Positions 9,738-15,212 of a stretch of 15,212 bases of DNA are shown one piece after another (position 1 is the stretch's first letter; the number at the start of each line of letters is the position of its first letter). Origin of the DNA: Desulfobacteraceae bacterium (lineage in GTDB: Bacteria > Desulfobacterota > Desulfobacteria > Desulfobacterales > SURF-15); the NCBI GenBank assembly GCA_003599475.1, contig QZKK01000206.1, positions 1 through 15,212 on the forward strand. The letters are read 5' to 3'. The notes beneath the pieces are model-generated. The model searched no databases, was not told the origin of the DNA, and saw only the letters and a list, made by a program, of their open reading frames with translations. A program made the translations under genes and the position numbers.

Positions 9738-10532
9738 ATGGACATACACAGGATCGAAGCAAGGGATCTGCCGGACCTCTGGTTCCAGGCCGTTCATGAT
9801 ATATTGGACCACGGAAGGCGATTTACGATCGACCGCGGCTCCTATGCGGGGCAGACACGTCTCGAATACGATTATTTCACGGGCCATGTGAAGTTTCCCG
9901 GAACACAGCCGCTGATCCCCGATATCCCGCCTGCCTGCGGGATCCCCAACCCAGTGGAGGAAGGGTATATCTATGGGGGTCCGGGGTACCAGCGATCTTA
10001 TATCGAGTACTTGATGACAGGCCACAAGCAACCGGGCGAATCGTATACTTACGGGGAAAGACTCACCCGGGCGGCGATTACCGGCGACAAACTGCGCTGG
10101 AGGCTTCAAGCCAATACCGAAATCGTCGATTGCCGCAGGATCGATGGAAAAATTCTTTTCGAAGAAGACGGGGTTCTGTATCTCAATCAGATCGAATGGA
10201 TCATCGACACCTATAAAAATTACGGGCACCGCAACAATCAGATGGTCCTTCAGGTCGCGGAACCCTCCGATCTGACGCTTTGCGATCCGCCGTGCCTGCG
10301 CTCGATCGATACACGCATACAGGACGGAAAACTCCACTTCACATCGGTGATCTTCCGCTCATGGGATCTCTGGGGCGGGATGCCGGCCAACCTTGCCGGC
10401 ATCCAGCACCTGAAAGAATACATGGCCGGTGAAATCGGCGTCGAAGACGGGGAAATGATCGTGGAGAGCAAGGGTCTTCACCTGTACGGCTATGCAGAGG
10501 ATCTGGCCAAATTGAGATGCATGAGAGCCTGA
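9738..10532 (+). CDS. thyA: Thymidylate synthase, archaeal-type ThyA
   Basis: A 264-residue ThyA-fold enzyme that should convert dUMP and methylenetetrahydrofolate to dTMP. The C-terminal half keeps the E. coli active site almost at constant offset: nucleophile C186 in DPPCLR (E. coli C146), R207 S208 xx D210 (R166, S167, D169), G214, N218 in GMPANLAG (N177), H248 and Y250 in GLHLYGY (H207, Y209). The phosphate-side YTYGERL motif lies at 103-109. The N-terminus lacks the canonical bacterial FPLLTTKK and ELLWF regions, and F206 replaces the usual glutamine before RS, so it resembles the divergent ThyA of methanogens. The ATG abuts the gyrB TAG with no gap, which implies coupled translation. 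A 10-bp hairpin (10378-10404) covers the GMPANLAG codons. A deoxypyrimidine hydroxymethylase of the same fold is a less likely alternative. Confidence 0.82.
   Translation: MDIHRIEARDLPDLWFQAVHDILDHGRRFTIDRGSYAGQTRLEYDYFTGHVKFPGTQPLIPDIPPACGIPNPVEEGYIYGGPGYQRSYIEYLMTGHKQPGESYTYGERLTRAAITGDKLRWRLQANTEIVDCRRIDGKILFEEDGVLYLNQIEWIIDTYKNYGHRNNQMVLQVAEPSDLTLCDPPCLRSIDTRIQDGKLHFTSVIFRSWDLWGGMPANLAGIQHLKEYMAGEIGVEDGEMIVESKGLHLYGYAEDLAKLRCMRA
10378..10404 (+). other. Perfect 10-bp inverted repeat inside thyA
   Basis: GGATGCCGGC (10378-10387) and GCCGGCATCC (10395-10404) are separated by CAACCTT. They form a very GC-rich 27-nt hairpin in the mRNA, over codons of the conserved GxPxN motif. Confidence 0.7.
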
Positions 10533-10600
10533 AGGCTCCAAATCCGAAGCACGAAATCCGAATTTCGAAACAGTCTCTAAAAATCCGATCGAGGATAGGG
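10533..10600. repeat. Repeat-derived spacer between thyA and alaX (AAATCCGAA units)
   Basis: AAATCCGA occurs at 10540, 10554 and 10581, and a palindrome CGAAAT-CCGA-ATTTCG spans 10552-10567. This AAATCCGAA/CGAAAT composition resembles a family of dispersed intergenic repeats that I recall from Desulfobacterota and other environmental genomes. It keeps the downstream reading frame open, so it could be mistaken for an N-terminal extension of the AlaX gene. No gene of its own. Confidence 0.6.
10591..10595 (+). promoter_or_regulatory. Ribosome binding site fixing the alaX-like start
   Basis: GAGGA at 10591-10595 stands eight bases before the ATG at 10604 and five before the ATG at 10601. No comparable site precedes the ATG at 10517, which lies inside thyA. 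Confidence 0.6.
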
Positions 10601-10603
10601 ATG

Positions 10604-11065
10604 ATGAACAAGACCATCGACCCGAGGATGCATTCGGCCGAACACATCTTGAACCGGACCATGGATCGCGCCTTCGCATGCGGGCGATCGTTCAACGCCC
10701 ATGTGGAAAAGAAAAAATCAAAATGCGACTACCGTTTCGATCGTGCACTGTCCGATGAGGAAATCCGCTCGATAGAGACAAAAGTAAACGAGGTGATCCG
10801 GGAAAATCTACCGGTAACCGAGTTTTTTTCATCGAAGCAGGAGGCGATGGACCGCTATAACCTGGGCAAGCTGCCGGCCGATGCCGGAGATACGATCCGG
10901 ATTGTCCGGATCGGGGACTATGATGCCTGTCCCTGCATTGGACCGCATGTGGGACAGACCGGGGAAATCGGCCGGTTCGTGATCGTATCCACCGAATTCA
11001 AGGAAAGATTTCTGCGGGTGCGATTCAAATTGGAGCAGGACCCGGCAGCCGACCCTTCGAGCTGA
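10604..11065 (+). CDS. AlaX-like trans-editing domain protein (alanyl-tRNA synthetase editing-domain family)
   Basis: A 153-residue single-domain protein of the AlaX / tRNA-synthetase second additional domain family. Relatives hydrolyse misacylated tRNA such as Ser- or Gly-tRNA(Ala). The zinc site is visible as H10 and H14 in MHSAEH and C111 and H115 in CPCIGPH. The usual CGGTH is here CIGPH, so the glycine pair is lost while cysteine and histidine stay. A helical middle (DEEIRSIETKVNEVIREN, 51-68) and a final strand pair (GRFVIVST, RFLRVRFKL) complete the fold. Length fits the short AlaX-S class. The start at 10604 (or 10601, two ATGs in a row) is favoured by GAGGA and by the family N-terminus; longer versions would translate repeat DNA. 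It follows thyA by about 70 bp and ends 26 bp from a convergent gene. Aminoacyl specificity cannot be told. Confidence 0.78.
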   Translation: MNKTIDPRMHSAEHILNRTMDRAFACGRSFNAHVEKKKSKCDYRFDRALSDEEIRSIETKVNEVIRENLPVTEFFSSKQEAMDRYNLGKLPADAGDTIRIVRIGDYDACPCIGPHVGQTGEIGRFVIVSTEFKERFLRVRFKLEQDPAADPSS

Positions 11066-11091
11066 CCCGGTCCGATTCATCCCGCAGCGAA

Positions 11092-11379
11092 CTATAGAAT
11101 CCGAAACGCCGGCGCCTCGACATGCGTCCCCCTGCACTTCGGGCACTTTCCCGGGCGGGTGAACCGCCTCCGGTCCGCGAACCGGTATCCGCAGGAAAGG
11201 CAGTGAAAAGGACGAACCACCAGCCGCTTCCCCAGGGCGGATGCGGTCCTTTCGATATGTCCGAGGTGAACGGTGACTTCTTTTTCAGAAATGCCGACCG
11301 CTTTTGAAAGATCCCTGGCCGTCATATCCGTATCGAAAAGATGGGATCGAATCTGCTGCCGGACGGTTTCGTTCGGCAT
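11092..11379 (-). CDS. Small HTH regulator with C-terminal zinc ribbon (COG3357-like)
   Basis: A 95-residue protein. Residues 1-50 form a winged-helix-like HTH (TARDLSKAVGISEKEVTVHLGHIERT), with the recognition helix in the second half. Residues 60-82 hold a zinc ribbon: C60xxC63 and C79xxC82. This HTH plus zinc-ribbon design matches a small family annotated as predicted transcriptional regulators. The start is set by a strong GGGGAGGGG (11387-11395, minus strand) seven bases before the ATG at 11379; a second ATG at 11397 is inside or upstream of that site and is rejected. It lies 29 bp behind another zinc-ribbon gene, so both likely share a transcript and perhaps a partner. The target is unknown; autoregulation through the inverted repeat at 11635-11656 is possible. 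Confidence 0.75.
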   Translation of the reverse strand: MPNETVRQQIRSHLFDTDMTARDLSKAVGISEKEVTVHLGHIERTASALGKRLVVRPFHCLSCGYRFADRRRFTRPGKCPKCRGTHVEAPAFRIL

Positions 11380-11386
11380 GGCAATA

Positions 11387-11395
11387 CCCCTCCCC
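11387..11395 (-). promoter_or_regulatory. Strong ribosome binding site of the HTH/zinc-ribbon gene
   Basis: GGGGAGGGG on the minus strand, seven bases ahead of the ATG at 11379. It decides this start over the ATG at 11397. Confidence 0.65.
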
Positions 11396-11408
11396 ATGAA
11401 CCGTTTGA

Positions 11409-11612
11409 TCAGTTGCCGTTGAGCCGGACATTCCACCCCAGATTGAAGCGGTGGTGGCAGGATGGGCAGATCAGAACGATTTCTCCCGTGTCCGTTTCTT
11501 TGTTGATTTTGAATGAGACATGGAAGCCGTCGGTGTATCGGCAGACCGGGCAGGCATAAATTTCTCCCTCCGGTCGGATATACTGCATTCCCTCCTTCGA
11601 GCCCATGACCAT
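11409..11612 (-). CDS. Small zinc-ribbon protein of unknown function
   Basis: A 67-residue protein with two CxxC knuckles (CPVC and CPSC, 28 residues apart) framing a short beta-rich segment (GFHVSFKINKETDTGEIVLI), that is, a rubredoxin-like zinc ribbon and nothing else. I recognise no specific family. The frame is open back to a GTG at 11666, which would add 18 residues; I prefer the ATG at 11612 because a GAGGAGG (11624-11630, minus strand) lies 11 bases upstream and because a 22-bp inverted repeat sits exactly in the region that would otherwise be coding. The gene is followed after 29 bp by the HTH/zinc-ribbon gene in the same direction. The pair may be a regulator with a zinc-binding partner. 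The product is real-looking but its job is unknown. Confidence 0.6.
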   Translation of the reverse strand: MVMGSKEGMQYIRPEGEIYACPVCRYTDGFHVSFKINKETDTGEIVLICPSCHHRFNLGWNVRLNGN

Positions 11613-11634
11613 ATCGAAGCAAGCCTCCTCGATT

Positions 11635-11656
11635 CGTATGAAATCATCTTCATACG
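11635..11656. promoter_or_regulatory. 22-bp inverted repeat, candidate operator
   Basis: CGTATGAA (11635-11642) and TTCATACG (11649-11656) are perfect inverted arms with a six-base centre. The site lies in front of the zinc-ribbon gene (if it starts at 11612), just downstream of a minus-strand TTGACT (11677-11682), and about 70 bp from the -35 box of the divergent pdxA-like operon. Its shape and position fit a dimeric repressor site. Confidence 0.45.
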
Positions 11657-11724
11657 TAGCACACACGTCGAGGTCGAGTCAAAATCCCGGGTATCATTTC
11701 CGGAACGAATAAACCTCTTTTGTT

Positions 11725-11754
11725 TTGACAAATGGAGGGGAGTTTCCCTACTAT
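11725..11754 (+). promoter_or_regulatory. Sigma70-type promoter of the pdxA-like operon
   Basis: A perfect TTGACA (11725-11730) and TACTAT (11749-11754) are 18 bp apart. The start would be near 11761, leaving a leader of about 104 nt. The spacer holds a short inverted repeat GGGA-GTT-TCCC (11738-11748), a possible operator between -35 and -10. Confidence 0.65.
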
Positions 11755-11851
11755 GTCCTGGCATCGGTTGCCGGCGCACGGAAAGGCAAACCGCTTTACT
11801 CGCACCTTTACATCGTTTAGATAGAAGATATCCGGTTCTCAGTCGTTATAC

Positions 11852-11858
11852 AGGAGGG
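11852..11858 (+). promoter_or_regulatory. Ribosome binding site of the pdxA-like gene
   Basis: AGGAGGG six bases before the ATG at 11865. It fixes this start although the frame is open further upstream to 11520. Confidence 0.75.
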
Positions 11859-11864
11859 TTATTC

Positions 11865-12875
11865 ATGAAGAAAATACCGACCATCGGCGTTTTACTGGGA
11901 GATCCTACGGGCATCGGGCCGGAAATCGCAGTAAAGCTCCTTTCTCGCAACGAATTGTACGGTTTGGCGCGGATCGTGATCATCGGAGACCAGCGGATTT
12001 TTCAAATGGGTCAGCAGGTTGTCGGAACGGCTCTTTCTTTCCCCGTGGTCCGGTCCGATCGGGATTTGCAGGCTCAAGGGGAGCAGCCCGTCTTACTGGA
12101 CTATCCCGCCATCGCTCCGCAGGACGTCACCTACAAGCAGGTCAGCGCAAAAGCCGGAAAAGCCGTTTACGAAACGCTGGAATATGCGATCGCACTCTCG
12201 CTGGGAGGGAAAATCGATGGATTTACCTTCGCACCGCTCCACAAAGAGGCGCTGGGCCTCGGCGGCTGTCCCTACCACTCCGAAAGCGAGCTGTTCAAAG
12301 ACCGCTTCGAACGTCCCGACGTCCATGGTGAGATCAACATCATGGAAGACCTCTGGACGACACGGGTCACCAGCCATGTTCCGCTCAGGGAGGTCGGCCC
12401 CCTGATTACGCGACAGCGGATCTATGAGACCATCCGTTTTTTAAACAACGAAATGGAGGGCTTCGGAATCCAAAAGCCCCGAATTGCCGTAGCGGCGCTA
12501 AACCCCCATGCCGGCGAGGGGGGGCGGTGCGGAAGCGAAGAAACGACGATTATCGCTCCTGCCATAAAACAGGCGGTGTCGGAAGGCATGGCGGTCGAAG
12601 GACCGTTTCCGGCCGATACCGTGTTCTTGAGAGTTCAAAAGGAGAACTTCCGGGGTGTGGTCTCCATGTACCACGATCAGGGGCAAATTGCGACAAAGCT
12701 GCTCGGCTTCGAAAAAGGGGTGACACTGGTTGGAGGGATGCCGGTTCCGATTACCACTCCTGCGCACGGAACAGCTTACGGAAGAGCCGGAGAGGGAAGG
12801 GCCAATCCAGAAGCCATGATCCGGGCTTTTCGAATCGCATGCCAGCTTGCGGCGAAAAAGAAGGAAAGGAGTTGA
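11865..12875 (+). CDS. PdxA-family dehydrogenase (PdxA2-like, 4-phosphorylated acid oxidoreductase)
   Basis: A 336-residue NAD-dependent, metal-dependent oxidative decarboxylase of the PdxA family. Visible: LGDPTGIGPEI at 11-21, the three metal histidines H138, H215 (NPHAGEGG) and H270 (MYHDQGQ), TSHVPLREV at 169-177 and the C-terminal TTPAHGTAYGRAGEGRANPEAM. E. coli PdxA (329 residues) oxidises 4-phosphohydroxythreonine in vitamin B6 synthesis. Here the canonical GHTE around the first histidine reads YHSESE, and the neighbours are a racemase-fold protein and an FGGY kinase rather than B6 or ksgA genes. That favours a PdxA2-like catabolic role on a 4-phosphorylated C4 acid such as phospho-threonate or phospho-erythronate. 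It has its own strong promoter and AGGAGGG. A true pyridoxal pathway enzyme cannot be excluded. Confidence 0.88.
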   Translation: MKKIPTIGVLLGDPTGIGPEIAVKLLSRNELYGLARIVIIGDQRIFQMGQQVVGTALSFPVVRSDRDLQAQGEQPVLLDYPAIAPQDVTYKQVSAKAGKAVYETLEYAIALSLGGKIDGFTFAPLHKEALGLGGCPYHSESELFKDRFERPDVHGEINIMEDLWTTRVTSHVPLREVGPLITRQRIYETIRFLNNEMEGFGIQKPRIAVAALNPHAGEGGRCGSEETTIIAPAIKQAVSEGMAVEGPFPADTVFLRVQKENFRGVVSMYHDQGQIATKLLGFEKGVTLVGGMPVPITTPAHGTAYGRAGEGRANPEAMIRAFRIACQLAAKKKERS

Positions 12876-12882
12876 TGCCGTG

Positions 12883-13569
12883 ATGGAACAAAGAAAGCGA
12901 AAACCTTTGGTCGCGCTGCTCCATTCCACCCGGTTTGTGGTCGAACCGGTTCATCGGGTGGTCGCCTCCCAGTGTCCTGATGTAGAGATCATCCATATCG
13001 TAGACGAGGGAATCCTGCGGACGTTATTCCGGAAGGGGGAAATCGACGGAGGAATTATCGACTGGGTGGGGCGCATGGCGCAATCGGCCGAGGAGGCCGG
13101 CGCGGATTTGGCCGTGTTGAGCTGTTCATCCCTTTCTCCGGCAGTCGATGCCGTGAGGAAGAGAATCCGAATCCCTTTTTTAAAAATTGACGAGCCGATG
13201 GCCGAGCAGGCGGTGAAAACGGCCGATCGGATCGGGCTGGTCGCCACCAATCTCACCACCCCCAAGCCTTCAACCCTTCTCATTCAAGAGGTTTCCGATC
13301 GCCTGGGGAAGAAGGTCACGATCGTACCGCGGGTCGAAGCCGATGCGTTTATAAAACTGAATCGGGGAGACATCGAAGGCCACGACCGGGCCGTCATCGA
13401 TGCCGTAAAAGATCTGCTCGAGGAGGTCGATCGGGTATTACTGGCCCAGATATCCATCGCGCGCGTCAAGGAGAAACTGGACGAAGAAACCCGCAGCCGG
13501 GTTTATTCCAGTCTCGATTTCATCGGACCCGAAATCGATGCGATTCTCGAAAGAACCGTTTCAACCTGA
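12883..13569 (+). CDS. Aspartate/glutamate racemase-fold protein lacking the second cysteine
   Basis: A 228-residue protein with the Asp/Glu racemase family pattern: N-terminal LVALLHST, the first cysteine in LAVLSCSSLSP (C81), PFLKIDEPMAEQAV (98-111), GLVATNLTT (118-126), HD at 167-168 and VLLAQISIARV (185-195). In true racemases a second cysteine lies in a GCTH-like motif of the C-terminal half; here the aligned stretch is LAQISIA, so a two-base racemase mechanism is doubtful. Members of this LAQxSMA type are often found beside sugar-acid genes, and their reaction is mostly unknown. The ATG at 12883 or the GTG at 12880 could be the start; AGGAG at 12867-12871 suits the GTG better (8 versus 11 bases). 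It is seven bases after the pdxA-like stop and 14 bases before the kinase, so the three are one operon. Confidence 0.8.
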   Translation: MEQRKRKPLVALLHSTRFVVEPVHRVVASQCPDVEIIHIVDEGILRTLFRKGEIDGGIIDWVGRMAQSAEEAGADLAVLSCSSLSPAVDAVRKRIRIPFLKIDEPMAEQAVKTADRIGLVATNLTTPKPSTLLIQEVSDRLGKKVTIVPRVEADAFIKLNRGDIEGHDRAVIDAVKDLLEEVDRVLLAQISIARVKEKLDEETRSRVYSSLDFIGPEIDAILERTVST

Positions 13570-13583
13570 ATCGGAGCTCGAAC

Positions 13584-15173
13584 ATGAAGAAACACGCGCC
13601 CCTTCTTTTGGGCATCGATATCGGAGGAACCGGATCCAAAGCGGGTGTTTTTACACTCGACGGGAAACGGATCGGAGAAGGCTACGGCGAATACCGGATG
13701 ATCAGCACGGTTCCCGGTCAGGCGGAGCACGATGCCGAAGCCTGGTGGCAGGCAACGGTCAAGGCGGTACGAGATGCAGTCAGGGATGTTTCCGCCGAAT
13801 CGATTCTGGCCGTCGGGATCGGATGCACCAACGGGTTGATCGCAGTCGATAAAGCCGCCCGGCCGCTTCGGCCCGCCATCATGTTGTGGGACCAGCGCGC
13901 GCTGCCGGAGGTGGAGAAAATCCGCAATCGCCTGGATGCCCGCGACGTTTTCGAGGTTTGCGGAAATCCAGTCGCACCGGGAGCCTATTCGCTTCCGACG
14001 ATTCTCTGGCTCAAAGATCACGAGCCGGATACGTTTCGGGCGGCCCACAGGCTGATGGTTCCGGGCGGGTACCTGGCAGCCCGCTTAACCGGCGAATTTA
14101 CGATCGACTATTCCAGGGCGTGTACGACGCTTCTTTTCGATATCCGGAGGAAGCGCTGGCACACTCCCTTCTTCGATGCCTTGGAATTGGATCCGGAGAA
14201 GCTGCCTCGGCCGGAAGCCTCCGATACCGTAATCGGCGCGGTTACGGCGGAGGCAGCCGAATTGACCGGATTGAAGAAAGGAACTCCGGTAATCGCCGGA
14301 TGCATGGATACCATCGGGGCTTCCCTGGGCTCGGGAATCATCGAGCATGGAGAATGCTTTGTGATCATGGGAACGGCCGCCCGGGTTTCGGGTCCTTTAG
14401 GAAAACCGATATTCGACCATCGATTCATGAACTGCACGCATGTAATCCCCGAACGCTGGCAGTATATCGGGGCGATCAACGGGGTGGGCTCTTCTCTCCG
14501 GTGGATTCGGGACACCTTCTGCCAGATGGAACAGAAGGTCGCCGAATTCTCCGGGCAGGATGTCTACGACCTGATCACCGCCCAGGCCGTCCAGGCGCCT
14601 CCGGGGAGCAAGGGGCTGCTTTTCCTGCCGTATATCTCCGGAGAGCGGACTCCCATCTGGAACCCGTATGCGCGGGGCGTTTTCTTCGGCGTCACCCTGG
14701 GGCATAACCGGAACGACTTCCTGAGATCGGCCCTGGAAGGCGCTTCTTTTGCCATCCGGCACGTCGTCGAAATTCTCGAAACCGATCTGGGGTTAAACAT
14801 CTCAGAGATAAAAATCGGGGGGGCGGCGGCCAAAAGTGCGGTCTGGAACCAGATCATATCCGATATCCTCGGCAAAACCGTCATCAGCCTGACCCAGTCG
14901 CATACCGAGGTGCTCGGAGCGGCCGTTCTGGCAGGGGTTGCAATCGGCGCCTATTCCGACTATCCCGCCGCACTGAAACGGACCGTCGTGACGGGGCGCG
15001 AATTCCAGCCGGAACAGAGAGCCCACGACGCCTACGATCGCCTCTTTCCCATGTACATCCGGCTCTACCAGGAGGTCCAGCACCACTTCGAAGAGCTTGC
15101 CAGAATGGATCTACCGCAGGTGTGGATTTCGAAAGAAAACACACAATCGGCTGATCGCAGTCCAATCGGCTGA
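13584..15173 (+). CDS. FGGY-family carbohydrate kinase
   Basis: A 529-residue cytosolic kinase of the FGGY family (xylulokinase/gluconokinase/erythritol kinase relatives) with the ASKHA fold. Seen: phosphate-1 loop GIDIGGTGSKAGVF at 10-23, a substrate-side WDQR at 102-105, the probable catalytic base D242 in GCMDTIGASLGSG, the adenosine-side GLLFLPYISGERTPIWNP stretch (about 345-360) and IKIGGAAAKSAVWNQIISDI near 410-430. GGERxP-type motifs match sugar or polyol kinases, but the substrate cannot be read from sequence. The ATG at 13584 has GGAG seven bases upstream. As last gene of the operon it may phosphorylate the compound that the PdxA-like enzyme then oxidises, a role filled by DUF1537 kinases in known PdxA2 pathways. 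The 3' end carries a short duplication (15144-15174) that includes the stop codon. Confidence 0.9.
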   Translation: MKKHAPLLLGIDIGGTGSKAGVFTLDGKRIGEGYGEYRMISTVPGQAEHDAEAWWQATVKAVRDAVRDVSAESILAVGIGCTNGLIAVDKAARPLRPAIMLWDQRALPEVEKIRNRLDARDVFEVCGNPVAPGAYSLPTILWLKDHEPDTFRAAHRLMVPGGYLAARLTGEFTIDYSRACTTLLFDIRRKRWHTPFFDALELDPEKLPRPEASDTVIGAVTAEAAELTGLKKGTPVIAGCMDTIGASLGSGIIEHGECFVIMGTAARVSGPLGKPIFDHRFMNCTHVIPERWQYIGAINGVGSSLRWIRDTFCQMEQKVAEFSGQDVYDLITAQAVQAPPGSKGLLFLPYISGERTPIWNPYARGVFFGVTLGHNRNDFLRSALEGASFAIRHVVEILETDLGLNISEIKIGGAAAKSAVWNQIISDILGKTVISLTQSHTEVLGAAVLAGVAIGAYSDYPAALKRTVVTGREFQPEQRAHDAYDRLFPMYIRLYQEVQHHFEELARMDLPQVWISKENTQSADRSPIG

Positions 15174-15174
15174 T
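15144..15174. repeat. 12-bp direct repeat at the 3' end of the kinase gene
   Basis: CAATCGGCTGAT occurs at 15144-15155 and 15163-15174, 19 bases apart. The second copy contains the kinase stop codon TGA; the first is read in another frame. It looks like a small local duplication. The remaining bases to the window end hold no visible gene; GAGGAAAGA at the very end might be a ribosome site for a following gene. Confidence 0.7.
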
Positions 15175-15212
15175 TACGAATTTGCATTCGCGTACAGAGG
15201 GCCGAGGAAAGA

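Noticed and set aside
10533..10600. CRISPR array
   Set aside because: The AAATCCGA copies are short, irregularly spaced and without uniform spacers; no cas genes are present.
10517..10603. Longer start for the AlaX-like protein
   Set aside because: It begins inside thyA and then translates repeat DNA; the ribosome site and family N-terminus point to 10601/10604.
11520..11864. N-terminal extension of the pdxA-like frame by 115 codons
   Set aside because: PdxA proteins start at the IGVLLGDPTG region; AGGAGGG lies just before the ATG at 11865 and the strong promoter lies inside the extension.

Overview
The window reads as chromosomal DNA of a Gram-negative anaerobe, most plausibly a member of Desulfobacterota (old Deltaproteobacteria). 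This is inferred from the proteobacterial GyrB with its long insert, an RdgC-like gene pair of a type I associate with this group, an archaeal-type thymidylate synthase, moderate to high GC coding DNA with AT-rich control regions, and two kinds of degenerate short repeats of a style I recall from such genomes. No rRNA, tRNA, CRISPR, IS element or prophage is visible.

Layout. (1) 38-4612, minus strand: a zinc-free quinone oxidoreductase of the MDR superfamily, preceded by an 1130-residue protein that joins an endonuclease Q-like PHP/zinc-finger nuclease to a UvrD/PcrA helicase and ends in a clamp-binding-type tail. (2) 4613-4769: divergent promoter region with a short GC-rich tandem repeat and an AT-rich half. 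(3) 4770-6024, plus: two consecutive genes that look like the N- and C-terminal halves of RdgC, then a possible 38-codon ORF. (4) 6025-6192: a hairpin and an AT-rich leader. (5) 6193-11065, plus: dnaN, gyrB, an archaeal-type thyA and an AlaX-like editing protein, tightly packed except for a 68-bp repeat-derived spacer before alaX. (6) 11092-11612, minus: two small zinc-ribbon genes, one with a helix-turn-helix. (7) 11725-15173, plus: a clear sigma70-type promoter driving a PdxA-family dehydrogenase, an Asp/Glu-racemase-fold protein and an FGGY sugar kinase.

How it fits together. The middle is a DNA-metabolism neighbourhood: damage nuclease-helicase, RdgC-like DNA binding, sliding clamp, gyrase and dTMP synthesis. 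The clamp gene lies near a helicase whose last five residues match the bacterial clamp-binding consensus. The right-hand cassette (kinase, PdxA-type oxidative decarboxylase, racemase-fold protein) looks like a small catabolic operon for a phosphorylated acid sugar, by analogy with the PdxA2 pathways; the substrate is unknown. The two zinc-ribbon genes are divergent from it and may regulate it or themselves, because a perfect 22-bp inverted repeat sits at their 5' end.

Most notable items: the EndoQ-UvrD fusion with a clamp motif; the RdgC split at a run of five Gs where one extra base would fuse the halves; an RdgC start without a ribosome binding site followed by two hairpins; the archaeal-type ThyA behind gyrB; and the FGGY-PdxA-racemase cassette whose racemase-like member lacks the second catalytic cysteine.
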